64,000 nt of DNA from Streptomyces xanthochromogenes. Lineage in GTDB: Bacteria > Actinomycetota > Actinomycetes > Streptomycetales > Streptomycetaceae. The position numbers were made by a program, and so were the translations under genes. The notes beneath the pieces were generated by a model. It ran no database searches. It saw nothing but the letters and a program-made list of their open reading frames with translations, and was not told where the DNA came from. Positions 17,905 to 27,105 of this stretch are shown here, piece by piece; position 1 is the stretch's first letter, and each line of letters starts with the position of its first letter. The stretch lies in the NCBI RefSeq assembly GCF_014650455.1, contig NZ_BMUZ01000001.1:372001-436000 (forward strand), given 5' to 3'.

Positions 17905-19179
17905 ATGCCGACCGAGCTGCCCGTGCGGGTCGTCCAGGACCCGAGCCGTCAATTCACCCGTCTGCCCGGCCTGCACACCGCACCGCCCGACGTGATCGTC
18001 AGCTTCGACGTGTGCGCCGGTGACCGGATCCGAGCCCGGCTCTACGGTCCGGGGGTACCCGCCCTGAAGGGGACCGAGCACAAGGCCGACCTCGTGGCCC
18101 GGCCCGGCGAAGTGCGGGCGGCAGCGGCCCGGCTGTGCGCCGCCTGGCAGGAACTCTTCGTCGGGCACCGGCCGTTGGGCGCGGACGGCATGCCCGATCC
18201 GGACCGCCCGGAGTATCCGTACACCCGACTGGTGGATCTCAGCGAACAGCCGCGACCCGAACTGGACGCGATACTCGACGAGTTGGCGTTCATGGGCGCC
18301 GACCTGCTCTTCGGCGTACTGCTCGGCGGCGACGGGCGCCGGACCGAACTGATCCGCACCTATCTCACCGATGCCCTCGGCGAAGAGGGGCTCCGCATCC
18401 GTTTCGACTCCGATCTCTTCCTGCCCTGGCCGATGCTGGCGCTGCCCGCCGCCGGGGGCCTTGGCCTCTTCGACCGCTTCCTCGGGCACCGGCACCGGAT
18501 CGAGCAGACCGGCGGCTCCTATCCCTGGCCGGGCGACCGGCCCGCCGCACCCGCCGTCCCCGTCGTCAGTCTCAACCGGGACGAGGCGATCGACCGGCGG
18601 GGGCTCACCCGGGCCAGGGAGGTCGCCGTCGCGCTGGCGCGTGGCACCAAGCTGGTGGAGCGCACGACCCGGCGCGAACTGGTCGAGGCGTTCGCCGACC
18701 GGGACCTGGACGACCAGCTGATGTACTTCTGGTGCCATGGCGACTTCCAGCCCGTGGCCGATCAACCCCCTTGCCTGGTCGTCAAGTTGAGCGACGGAAT
18801 GCGGATCGACGCCCAACTGGTGCGCGAACGTCGCAGGGGGTTCGGTGACCACACCCCGTTCCAGCCGTTCGTCCTGCTCAACGCCTGCCATGCGGGCGCG
18901 CCGGGCGGCGACGGCGACCACGCCCATCTCGGCCGGGCGCTGATCGAGCACGGCGCGCGCGGGGTGCTCGGCCCGCAGATCGCGATGCCGCAGGCGTTCG
19001 CCGCCGAGTACGCGCTGGCGTTCGTCACCCGCTATCTGAGCGGCACGGAGACCGCGGGCGCGATCGCCCACGCCCTGGCGCGACACTTCGCCGACGCCTT
19101 CCGCAACCCGCTCGGCCTCGCCTACGCACTGCACTGCGGCATGGACGCCCGCCTCGAACGCGCACCGGAGTCGCCATGA
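17905..19179 (+). CDS. CHAT-domain caspase-like cysteine protease
   Basis: A 424-residue protein starting 3 nt after the previous stop. The C-terminal half is a CHAT (caspase HetF-associated with TPRs) domain: FDSDLFLPWPMLALP at 167-181 corresponds to the family LPWELL region. The catalytic dyad is His278 in MYFWCHGDF and Cys328 in FVLLNACHAG, followed by the usual GARGVLGPQ block at 350-358. The N-terminal 110 residues are a separate beta-rich domain. It lacks its own TPRs; the two STAND proteins of the operon supply them. In other CHAT systems the protease is activated by a sensor and cleaves a partner (for example gasdermin) to trigger death or dormancy. The substrate here is unknown; the overlapping downstream hydrolase is one candidate. 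Confidence 0.88.
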   Translation: MPTELPVRVVQDPSRQFTRLPGLHTAPPDVIVSFDVCAGDRIRARLYGPGVPALKGTEHKADLVARPGEVRAAAARLCAAWQELFVGHRPLGADGMPDPDRPEYPYTRLVDLSEQPRPELDAILDELAFMGADLLFGVLLGGDGRRTELIRTYLTDALGEEGLRIRFDSDLFLPWPMLALPAAGGLGLFDRFLGHRHRIEQTGGSYPWPGDRPAAPAVPVVSLNRDEAIDRRGLTRAREVAVALARGTKLVERTTRRELVEAFADRDLDDQLMYFWCHGDFQPVADQPPCLVVKLSDGMRIDAQLVRERRRGFGDHTPFQPFVLLNACHAGAPGGDGDHAHLGRALIEHGARGVLGPQIAMPQAFAAEYALAFVTRYLSGTETAGAIAHALARHFADAFRNPLGLAYALHCGMDARLERAPESP

Positions 19180-20132
19180 AGACCGTTGATCTCGACGAGT
19201 CCGGACGGGTCCTCGACGGCGGGCACCCGGTCCCCGTCCACCGCCTCGACGACCACTTCGCCGAGGCGCTCCGGCCGCCGCCGGGCACCACGGACATCGT
19301 GCTGTACGTGCACGGCTGGCAGACCGGGCCGGAGGCGGCGGAGCGGGCCGCCGGCCGGCTGCTGGCGCTCGTCGCCGAGCAGTACCGGCGCCACCACGAC
19401 CTCTACCCGGCGCTCGCCCCCTGGGCCCCGTGGCCGGTCCTGGTGCGCTGGCCCTCACGCAGCGGGCCACTGCGCGGGGGTTACCGCAGGATCAGGGACC
19501 GGGCGCACGCACTGAGTGGTGCCGACGGGCACGCGGGGCGGGTGATCGGCTCACTGCTCGGCTATCTCGACGCCGGACGCGGTGATCCGCGAAGCCCGGT
19601 GCTGGCCGGCCGGGACGGCCAGTACCTGCACCTGGTGGGGCATTCGTTCGGCTGTCGCGTGCTGTGCGAGGCCGTGCAGTGGGCTGCCCAGGAGCCGGGC
19701 ACGCTGGGCTGGAGCAGACCGGGGCCGACGCATCTGCCGTTCACGGTGGACTCGATGCTGCTGCTTCAGATGGCGGCGCCCCGCGACGCCTTCGCGGAGA
19801 CGTTCACCGCACTCGCCGAGGCGCCGCTGCGCGGCCCGCTCGTGGCCACGTACACGCAGCGGGACTGGGCCACCGGCTTCTGGCACCGGGTCGCCGAGCG
19901 GCGGGCGGGGATCGGAAGCCAGGGCATCGGGACCGCGCCCCAGCCCGTGTCGGCCATCCGGATGCTGGCCCCGGACACCCCTTACCCGCCCTCCGCGCTC
20001 GATCACTGGTTCGTCAGCGTCGACGCCGGAGCGGTGTTCGTGAACGGGCGCGGGCCCGCCGGCGCGCACTCCGACCATCTACGGCCGGAGTCCGCGCATC
20101 TGCTGCTGTCGCTGGCCGGCCACTCCCGCTGA
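19176..20132 (+). CDS. alpha/beta-hydrolase (lipase/esterase-like), last gene of the STAND-CHAT operon
   Basis: A 318-residue protein whose ATG overlaps the CHAT stop by 4 bp. The fold is clear: oxyanion-hole strand IVLYVHGWQTG at 41-51, nucleophile elbow LVGHSFGCRV at 153-162 with Ser157, a candidate acid Asp230 (TQRDWATGFW), and a C-terminal His in the SDHLRPESAHLL block (His301 or His308). There is no signal peptide, so it acts inside the cell. Possible substrates are phospholipids, which would make it a membrane-damaging effector, or a small ester. Strict coupling to a CHAT protease and two STAND ATPases argues that it is an effector or a protease-activated enzyme rather than a housekeeping esterase. 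This is inference. Confidence 0.8.
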   Translation: MKTVDLDESGRVLDGGHPVPVHRLDDHFAEALRPPPGTTDIVLYVHGWQTGPEAAERAAGRLLALVAEQYRRHHDLYPALAPWAPWPVLVRWPSRSGPLRGGYRRIRDRAHALSGADGHAGRVIGSLLGYLDAGRGDPRSPVLAGRDGQYLHLVGHSFGCRVLCEAVQWAAQEPGTLGWSRPGPTHLPFTVDSMLLLQMAAPRDAFAETFTALAEAPLRGPLVATYTQRDWATGFWHRVAERRAGIGSQGIGTAPQPVSAIRMLAPDTPYPPSALDHWFVSVDAGAVFVNGRGPAGAHSDHLRPESAHLLLSLAGHSR

Positions 20133-20153
20133 AGCCGGAGCGGCCGGTCGGCG

Positions 20154-20405
20154 TCAGCCGTTCTTCGCGGCGCCCTTGCCGGCGGCGGCCGCCGCCGGGG
20201 TCGTCTCCGCGGTCGCCGCGGACGGGTCCGGGGTCTCCTCGAAGTCGACCTTGCCCATGTGCCGGTTCATCGACTTCATCAGCAGCCACACGCCGAGGGC
20301 GAGTGCCGCGAACACGATGAAGCCGAGGACACCGGGCGTCACCTTGTCGTTGTCGATCTCGGCGGCCAGCGGGACCATGTGCGTCATTGCGAGGCTTGCG
20401 CTCAT
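20154..20405 (-). CDS. small conserved single-span membrane protein downstream of mca
   Basis: An 83-residue protein: a short N-terminus, one membrane span (about residues 24-43, GVLGFIVFAALALGVWLLM), a basic segment MNRHMGKVDF, then an acidic Ala/Thr/Pro-rich tail ending in a Lys-rich stretch. The preferred ATG at 20405 is 1 nt after the mca stop (20407-20409); an alternative ATG at 20414 would overlap mca. The linkage to mca is, as I recall, conserved in Streptomyces, but no function is known. Confidence 0.7.
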   Translation of the reverse strand: MSASLAMTHMVPLAAEIDNDKVTPGVLGFIVFAALALGVWLLMKSMNRHMGKVDFEETPDPSAATAETTPAAAAAGKGAAKNG

Positions 20406-20406
20406 A

Positions 20407-21288
20407 TCAGGCATTGTCGCGCACGCCCGCGAAGAGGTCGTCCTCGGGGAGGGAAGTGTCCACGAGCGACTTCGCGAGCTCGTACTCCTCGGTCGGCCAG
20501 ACCTCCTTCTGGAGGTCGAGCGGAACGCGGAACCAGCCGCCGTCGGGGTCGATCTGGGTGGCGTGCGCGATCAGCGCCTTGTCCCGGATCTCGAAGAACT
20601 CGGCGCAGGGAACGTGCGTGGTCAGCGTGCGTTCGGCGCGCCCGAACTCCTTCCAGCGCTCCAGCCACTCGCCGTACGGGGACTCCATGCCGCGGCCGAT
20701 GAGCGCCTCGTGCAGGGCGACGGTGCGCGGCTTGTTGAAGCCCTGGTTGTAGTAGAGCTTCTGCGGCTGGAAGGCCGGACCGAACTCGGCCTCCGGGAAC
20801 TTCTCGGTGTCGGCCGCGCCCTCGAAGGCCACCATGCTGATCTTGTGGGTCATGATGTGGTCGGGGTGCGGGTAGCCGCCGTTCTCGTCGTAGGTCGTGA
20901 TGACCTGCGGACGGAAGTGGCGGATGGAGCGGACCAGACGGCCGGCCGCGACGTCCACGTCCTCCAGGGCGAAGCAGCCCTCGGGCAGCGGCGGCAGCGG
21001 GTCGCCCTCGGGCAGGCCCGAGTCGACGAAGCCGAGCCACTCCTGTCGGACGCCGAGGATCTCGCGCGCCTCGTCCATCTCCCTCTTGCGGACCTCGTGG
21101 ATGTGCTCCTCGATGTACTTGTCACCCTGGAGCTTCGGGTTGAGGATGGAGCCGCGCTCGCCTCCCGTGCAGGTCACGACCAGCACGTCCACCCCCTCGG
21201 ACACATACTTCGCCATGGTGGCCGCGCCCTTGCTCGACTCGTCGTCGGGGTGGGCGTGGACGGCCATCAGTCGCAGCTGCTCAGTCAA
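20407..21288 (-). CDS. mca: mycothiol S-conjugate amidase
   Basis: A 293-residue LmbE/PIG-L family zinc hydrolase. AVHAHPDDESSKG at the N-terminus (His13, Asp16 region) and YPHPDHIM at about 138-145 supply the metal ligands. The length and the ERGSILNPKLQGD block match Mca rather than its paralogue MshB. It cleaves mycothiol conjugates of electrophiles and toxins into a mercapturic acid, which is exported, and GlcN-Ins, which is recycled. The start is TTG 21288 (context GAGGATCGAGTC-TTG), keeping the family N-terminus TEQLRLMAVHAHP; the next ATG would be inside it. The small membrane-protein gene follows directly. Confidence 0.93.
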   Translation of the reverse strand: MTEQLRLMAVHAHPDDESSKGAATMAKYVSEGVDVLVVTCTGGERGSILNPKLQGDKYIEEHIHEVRKREMDEAREILGVRQEWLGFVDSGLPEGDPLPPLPEGCFALEDVDVAAGRLVRSIRHFRPQVITTYDENGGYPHPDHIMTHKISMVAFEGAADTEKFPEAEFGPAFQPQKLYYNQGFNKPRTVALHEALIGRGMESPYGEWLERWKEFGRAERTLTTHVPCAEFFEIRDKALIAHATQIDPDGGWFRVPLDLQKEVWPTEEYELAKSLVDTSLPEDDLFAGVRDNA

Positions 21289-21415
21289 GACTCGATCCTC
21301 GGTGACTCAGTAAGTGAATTCGGCGCCCTCTGTGATCGGCGCAACGGGCGGCTTCTATAGTGACCGAATCGGGGGACGGAAAATTCCGGTGACCCCCACC
21401 AGCAGGAGGACGATC

Positions 21416-21817
21416 ATGGCCGCTGTGCGCGAGCAGCTTCCCCAGGGGCGCTACGGGCGTTCGGCGGACCAGCGCGCGGACCGCAAGCTGAAGATCGTCG
21501 GCTCGGTGCTCGCGGTCGTGCTGCTCGGCGTGATCGGCTGGATCGGTTACGACTACGTGGGCGGGCAGTCGCTCTCCGCGCAGGTGATCAAGTTCAAGGT
21601 CGTCTCGGACACCTCGGTCGAGGTGCACCTCGAAGTGACCAAGGACAAGAACGCCAGGGGGACCTGCACCCTGCGCGCCCAGCAGACCAGTGGTGACGAC
21701 GTGGGCCGCGCGGACTTCCGGTTCGACGAGCCGGCCAAGCAGGTCGACAAGGTCGTCACGATCACCACGACCTCCCGGGCCACCGCCGCGGATCTGGTCG
21801 GCTGCCAGTCCGACTGA
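21416..21817 (+). CDS. DUF4307 single-span membrane protein
   Basis: A 133-residue protein: a cytosolic N-terminus with the GRYGRSADQRADRKLK block, one membrane span (about residues 24-45, IVGSVLAVVLLGVIGWIGY) and an extracytoplasmic beta-rich domain with two Cys (CTLRAQQ and GCQSD, possibly a disulfide). This matches DUF4307, usually found divergent from mca in actinobacteria. ATG 21416 has an excellent RBS (AGGAGGA, 21404-21410). TATAGT at 21356-21361 is a likely -10. The function is unknown. Confidence 0.85.
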   Translation: MAAVREQLPQGRYGRSADQRADRKLKIVGSVLAVVLLGVIGWIGYDYVGGQSLSAQVIKFKVVSDTSVEVHLEVTKDKNARGTCTLRAQQTSGDDVGRADFRFDEPAKQVDKVVTITTTSRATAADLVGCQSD

Positions 21818-22055
21818 GCGGTACTTCCGGGTCGGGCCGCTGGGCCGTATGCCCCGGCCCGCCTCGCCACGTACTGCTCAAGTTATTGATCAAGGTTGAC
21901 GACGCACCCGATCTGACCTGCGTTGATGAAGTTCTAGCGGTTTATGTCCTCCCCCTACGGCGCCTGAATTGTTAGGCTCGTGGTTTCGCCCACCCATCCA
22001 GGCACATGCTTTGGGGTAGGGCGCTTTGTATACCCAGTACCGACGAGGAGCACCT

Positions 22056-22553
22056 GTGACCCAGACCAGCGACAACGTCACCTGGCTGACCCAGGAGGCG
22101 TACAACCAGCTCAAGGCCGAGCTGGAGTACCTGTCTGGTCCCGCGCGCACGGAGATCGCCGTAAAGATCGCGGCGGCCCGTGAGGAGGGTGACCTCCGGG
22201 AGAACGGCGGGTACCACGCGGCCAAGGAGGAGCAGGGCAAGATGGAGCTCCGGGTGCGCCAGCTCACCCAGCTCCTGGAGCACGCCAAGGTCGGCGAGGC
22301 TCCCGCCGCCGACGGTGTGGTGGCTCCCGGCATGCTCGTCACGATCGCCTTCGACGGCGACCCGGACGACACCCTGGAGTTCCTGATGGCCTCGCGCGAG
22401 TACGCCTCGACGGAGATCGAGACCTACTCGCCGCAGTCGCCGCTGGGCTCCGGCGTGAACGGCAAGAAGGTCGGCGAGAACGCCGAGTACGAGCTGCCGA
22501 ACGGCAAGAAGGCCTCGGTGAAGATCCTCGCGGCCGTCCCGTTCAACGGCTGA
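22056..22553 (+). CDS. greA: transcription elongation factor GreA
   Basis: A 165-residue protein with the GreA layout: an N-terminal antiparallel coiled coil whose acidic tip is EEGDLRENGGYHAAKEE (Asp46 and Glu49 chelate the Mg2+ for RNA cleavage), followed by the FKBP-like C-terminal domain (SPQSPLGSGVNGKKVGE). It enters the RNA polymerase secondary channel and stimulates cleavage of backtracked transcripts. GTG 22056 was chosen for its GAGGAG RBS and family length; an upstream ATG adds an unrelated leader. Monocistronic, ended by a very strong hairpin. Confidence 0.96.
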   Translation: MTQTSDNVTWLTQEAYNQLKAELEYLSGPARTEIAVKIAAAREEGDLRENGGYHAAKEEQGKMELRVRQLTQLLEHAKVGEAPAADGVVAPGMLVTIAFDGDPDDTLEFLMASREYASTEIETYSPQSPLGSGVNGKKVGENAEYELPNGKKASVKILAAVPFNG

Positions 22554-22575
22554 CACCCGGCGCCCCCGCACGTAA

Positions 22576-22611
22576 GGAGCCCCCGGCCGCGCTTGAGCGG
22601 CCGGGGGCTCC
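22576..22611. terminator. bidirectional terminator between greA and the ABC permease gene
   Basis: A perfect 15-bp GC stem (22576-22590 / 22597-22611) with loop GCTTGA, between convergent genes. Confidence 0.92.
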
Positions 22612-22620
22612 GTGCGTGGG

Positions 22621-23468
22621 TCAGCCGGCCGCCCGGCGGTACTTGCGGACCGCCAGCGAGCGGAAGACCACCAGGATCAGCACCGACCACAGCACCGACG
22701 CGAGCACCGCGTGCTGCATGGGCCAGGCGTCCGGGGTCCGGAAGCCCGGCGGCAGGTTGCCGAAGAGCTCACGGGCCGCCTGGACGGTGGTGCTGAAGGG
22801 ATTCCACTCCGCGATGTGCCGGAAGAACGTCGGCAGGTTGTTGGAGTCCACGAAGGCGTTGGAGATGAACGTCAGCGGGAACAGCCAGATCAGCCCGCCG
22901 GAGGTGGCCGCCTCGGGGGTGCGTACGGTCAGGCCGATCAGGGCGCCGATCCAGGAGAACGCGTACCCGAGCAGGAGCAGCAGGGCGAACGCGCCCAGCG
23001 CCTTCGGGATGCCGTTGTGGGTGCGCCAGCCGATCAGCAGGGCAACTCCGGCCAGGACCACCAGAGTTACGGCGGTCTGCGCCAGGTCGGCCAGGGTGCG
23101 GCCGGTCAGGACCGCGCCGCGCGCCATGGGCAGCGAGCGGAAGCGGTCGATGAGGCCCTTGTGCATGTCGTCGGCGATGCCCGCGCCCGCTCCGGCGGTC
23201 GCGAAGGTGACGGTCTGCGCGAAGATGCCGGCCATCAGGAACTCGCGGTAGCTCTGCTGCGAGAGCGAGCCGCCGACCTGGATGGATCCGCCGAAGACGT
23301 AGGTGAACAGCACCACGAACATGATCGGCTGGATCAGGCCGAACAGCACGACCTCGGGAATCCGCTTCATGCGGATCAGGTTCCGCTTGGCGACCACCAG
23401 CGAGTCCCGCACGGACCCGGCGATGCCGCCGCCCGCCCGGGGGGCCGGCGCTGCGTCGGTGATGGCGC

Positions 23469-23472
<4 letters not shown>
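22621..23472 (-). CDS. ABC-2 type exporter permease (DrrB-like)
   Basis: A 283-residue membrane protein with about six spans and the ABC-2 permease signature: MKRIPEVVLFGLIQPIMFVVLF near residue 35-56, DDMHKGLIDRFRSLPMARGAVL at about 105-126 and the WNPFSTTVQAARELF block near 235. This resembles DrrB of the daunorubicin exporter and mycobacterial homologues. Its ATG overlaps the ATPase stop by 4 bp (ATGA), so it is translationally coupled to its ATP-binding partner. The substrate is unknown. No drug biosynthesis genes are nearby, so a general lipid or drug export role is more likely than self-resistance. Confidence 0.9.
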
Positions 23473-24491
<1,019 letters not shown>

Positions 24492-24585
24492 GTGAGTACC
24501 CCCAGTGGTGGGTGTGACTTTCTGGACAAATCCTAGATTTTCCGGGCATGGATCGCCCGGTGGAGCCTTTGTCAAGCCATACCCT

Positions 24586-24603
24586 AACGCGATACATCGC
24601 GTT
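24586..24603. promoter_or_regulatory. 18-bp palindromic operator upstream of the DrrAB-like genes
   Basis: AACGCGAT-AC-ATCGCGTT is a perfect 8-2-8 palindrome, 37 nt beyond the ilvA stop and about 95 nt before the ATPase start. TTGACA follows on the minus strand at 24575-24570. The GCGAT-N2-ATCGC core resembles PadR or TetR-type operators found before drug exporters. No such regulator is encoded next to it. Confidence 0.55.
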
Positions 24604-24639
24604 CTGTCAGCGGCACTGCGCACACCGCCCTCGTGGGCC

Positions 24640-25869
24640 CTATTCGACGACGGTGTAGCCCGCCTCCCGCAGCGCCGACGCCAGCTCGGCGCAGTGCTCC
24701 GGGCCCTTCGTCTCCAGGTGCAACTCGACCTCCACCTCCGTGAGTCCGAGCCGGGGATCGGTCCGTACGTGACTCACGTCCAACACATTGGCATCGAGCA
24801 CCGACAACTCGCCGAGGAGCGAAGCCAGTGCCCCCGGCCGGTCCGTCAGACGCAGGCGCAGCGACAGATAGCGGCCCGCCGCCGACATGCCGTGCCGCAG
24901 GATGCGCTGCATGAGCAACGGGTCCACGTTGCCGCCCGAGAGCACCGCGACGACCGGCCCGCGGAACGCCCCGGGATCGCTGAGCAGCGCGGCCACCGGG
25001 CTCGCCCCGGCCGGCTCCACCACCAGCTTCGCCCGCTCCAGGCACAGCAGGAGCGCGCTGGACAGCTCGTCCTCGGAGACCGTGCGCACCTCGTCCACCA
25101 ACTCGCGGACCAGCGCGAACGGAATGTCGCCCGGCCGGCCCACCTTGATCCCGTCGGCCATCGTGGGCGCGGTGTCGACGGCCACCGGATGCCCGGCGGC
25201 GAGCGAGGGCGGATAGGCCGCGGCGGCCGCCGCCTGCACCCCGACGATCCTGACGTCCGGCCGCAGCGCCTTCACCGCGACCGCGATGCCCGCCGCGAGC
25301 CCGCCGCCGCCGATCCCGACGACGATGGTGCGCACCTCGGGGCACTGCTCCAGGATCTCCAGGCCCACCGTGCCCTGCCCGGCGATGATGTCCTGGTGGT
25401 CGAAGGGGTGGATGAACACCGCCCCGGTCTCGGCCGCGTACGCCTCGGCCGCGGCCAGCGTCTCGTCGACGACCGTGCCGTGCAGGATCACCTCGGCCCC
25501 GTAGTGCCGGGTCGCGGCGACCTTCGGCAGCGGGGCGCCCATCGGCATGAACACCGTCGAGTGCACGCCGAGCAGTGACGAGGCGAGCGCCACGCCCTGT
25601 GCGTGGTTGCCGGCACTGGCGGCCACCACACCGGCCGCCCGCTCCTCGGGACGCAGCCCGGAGATCCGTACGTACGCGCCCCGCAGCTTGAAGGACCCCG
25701 TGCGCTGGAGGTTCTCGCACTTGAGGTGCACCGGCGCACCCACGAGTGACGAAAGATGGCGTGAACCTTCCATCGCGGTGGTGCGGGCCACTCCCGACAG
25801 CATCTTCTGCGCACCGCGGACGTCGTCGAGGATGAGGTCGTGCAAGGGGCCAGACGTACCGAAGCTCAT
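24640..25869 (-). CDS. ilvA: threonine ammonia-lyase (threonine dehydratase) with ACT domain
   Basis: A 409-residue PLP fold-type II enzyme. Lys61 in RTGSFKLRGA is the Schiff-base lysine, SAGNHAQGVA at about 84-93 and the Gly-rich VVGIGGGGLAAG at about 180-191 bind PLP. Residues about 330-409 form one ACT-like regulatory domain (SLRLRLTDRPGALASLL). It deaminates L-threonine to 2-oxobutanoate. The single short ACT domain and length fit the catabolic or isoleucine-insensitive actinobacterial type as well as biosynthetic IlvA, so the pathway role (isoleucine supply or propionyl-CoA feeding) is not certain. Divergent from the MarR gene at 26025. Confidence 0.9.
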   Translation of the reverse strand: MSFGTSGPLHDLILDDVRGAQKMLSGVARTTAMEGSRHLSSLVGAPVHLKCENLQRTGSFKLRGAYVRISGLRPEERAAGVVAASAGNHAQGVALASSLLGVHSTVFMPMGAPLPKVAATRHYGAEVILHGTVVDETLAAAEAYAAETGAVFIHPFDHQDIIAGQGTVGLEILEQCPEVRTIVVGIGGGGLAAGIAVAVKALRPDVRIVGVQAAAAAAYPPSLAAGHPVAVDTAPTMADGIKVGRPGDIPFALVRELVDEVRTVSEDELSSALLLCLERAKLVVEPAGASPVAALLSDPGAFRGPVVAVLSGGNVDPLLMQRILRHGMSAAGRYLSLRLRLTDRPGALASLLGELSVLDANVLDVSHVRTDPRLGLTEVEVELHLETKGPEHCAELASALREAGYTVVE

Positions 25870-26024
25870 GACCGCAAGTCTCGCAGCTCACACCCCTTCC
25901 GGCCGCTGGGCGGCCGATCCGCCCGGGACTTGTCCACAGCTTTGCGCACCGCCGGTACGTATGCGGGTCAGGCCGCGTACTCTGTCCCCCACCACACCGA
26001 TACCCGCACGAGAGAGCCCCGGCC

Positions 26025-26528
26025 ATGCCCCCAGTTCAGGACATGACTCCCCCGCTCGATCCCGGCCTCCTCGATGCCCTCCAGCACCAGGTGGCCGTGT
26101 TCGCCCGCCGTGCCGAGCAGACCAGGCTCGGCGGCGTCGGGCAGGTCCGCAACTCGATGGACCGGGCGGCCTATCTGCTGCTCAACCGGCTGGACCTGGA
26201 AGGCCCGATGGGCGTCAAGGCGCTCGCCGCGGGCATGGGGATCGACTCCTCGACCGTGACCCGCCAGGTCGCCCCGCTCGTCGACACCGGCCTGGTCAAG
26301 CGGACCTCGCACCCCGAGGACGGCCGGGCGGTCGTGCTCCAGCTGTCCCCGCGCGGCCAGTCCCGCCTCGAAGAGGTGCGCTCCTCGCGGCGCGAGCTGA
26401 TGGCCCAGGTCACCGACGGCTGGACCGAGCACGAGCGGGAGTCGTTCACCTCGCTGCTCACGCGCTTCAACTCCGCGCTCTCGGCCCGCCAGTCGGCCGC
26501 GCAGGAGCCGTCCGCGCCGACCTCTTGA
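26025..26528 (+). CDS. MarR family transcriptional regulator
   Basis: A 167-residue winged-helix regulator: helices at about 10-60, recognition region GVKALAAGMGIDSSTVTRQVAPLV at 65-88 and the wing KRTSHPEDGRAVVLQLSPRG at 93-112, which carries the MarR signature DxRxxxxxLT-like pattern. A C-terminal dimer helix is followed by a short disordered tail. It is divergent from ilvA with about 155 bp between, so it may act on the shared promoter region. The ligand is unknown. TACTCT at about 25979 is a possible -10. Confidence 0.88.
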   Translation: MPPVQDMTPPLDPGLLDALQHQVAVFARRAEQTRLGGVGQVRNSMDRAAYLLLNRLDLEGPMGVKALAAGMGIDSSTVTRQVAPLVDTGLVKRTSHPEDGRAVVLQLSPRGQSRLEEVRSSRRELMAQVTDGWTEHERESFTSLLTRFNSALSARQSAAQEPSAPTS

Positions 26529-26561
26529 CCGGGGGCTCGCGCCTGCCCTCATATGAGGCTC

Positions 26562-27074
26562 ATGCGCGAGCGGCACTCCACCCGACACCGCCGCCGCACC
26601 CGGGAGTTCGAGGCATTCGTGGCGGGCGCGGGAGGCCGGTTGCTGCATGCCGCCACCCTGCTGACCGCCGAGCCCGTCGACGCCAACCCGCGTGCCCGGC
26701 GCCTGCTGACCTCCGCCCTCGCCGAGACGTACGCCCGCTGGCACCGGCTGCGCGGTGAGGACCCGTACGACCGCACCCGGCAGGAGCTCGCGGCCCGCTT
26801 CGCCCGCGCCGCCTGGCGCCACCACAGGCCCGCCGTCCCGGGCCTCCCCCGGCCGGCCGCCGAGACCGGGCTCCTGGCGCGGCTGACCCCGCAGGAACGT
26901 CTCATCCTGGTCCTGCGCCTGTACGAGGGCGTCGCCGAGGAGCAGACCGCGGCGACGGTCGGGCTCCCGGTGGACCGGGTCCGCGCGATCTGCACCCGGG
27001 CCGTCACCGCGATGCGCAGCACCCCGCCCGCGCCACCCGCACCCGCCGCCCCGGCCCCCGAGGTGGCCACGTGA
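26562..27074 (+). CDS. sigma-70-like (ECF region 4) protein
   Basis: A 170-residue protein. The C-terminal part is a sigma region-4-like helix-turn-helix, LTPQERLILVLRLYEGVAEEQTAATVGLPVDRVRAICTRAV in outline (about residues 105-145). The N-terminal part is basic and only loosely like region 2, so it may be an atypical ECF factor or an accessory regulator. An ATG at 26553 is also possible; 26562 was chosen because a -10-like AT-rich box (26549-26554) lies 7 nt upstream. The last 15 residues are a Pro/Ala repeat. The next gene, 31 nt downstream, encodes a small membrane protein and may be its partner. Confidence 0.65.
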   Translation: MRERHSTRHRRRTREFEAFVAGAGGRLLHAATLLTAEPVDANPRARRLLTSALAETYARWHRLRGEDPYDRTRQELAARFARAAWRHHRPAVPGLPRPAAETGLLARLTPQERLILVLRLYEGVAEEQTAATVGLPVDRVRAICTRAVTAMRSTPPAPPAPAAPAPEVAT

Positions 27075-27105
27075 ACCGGCCCGGGGCCCCGGCACGGGAG
27101 GCCGT

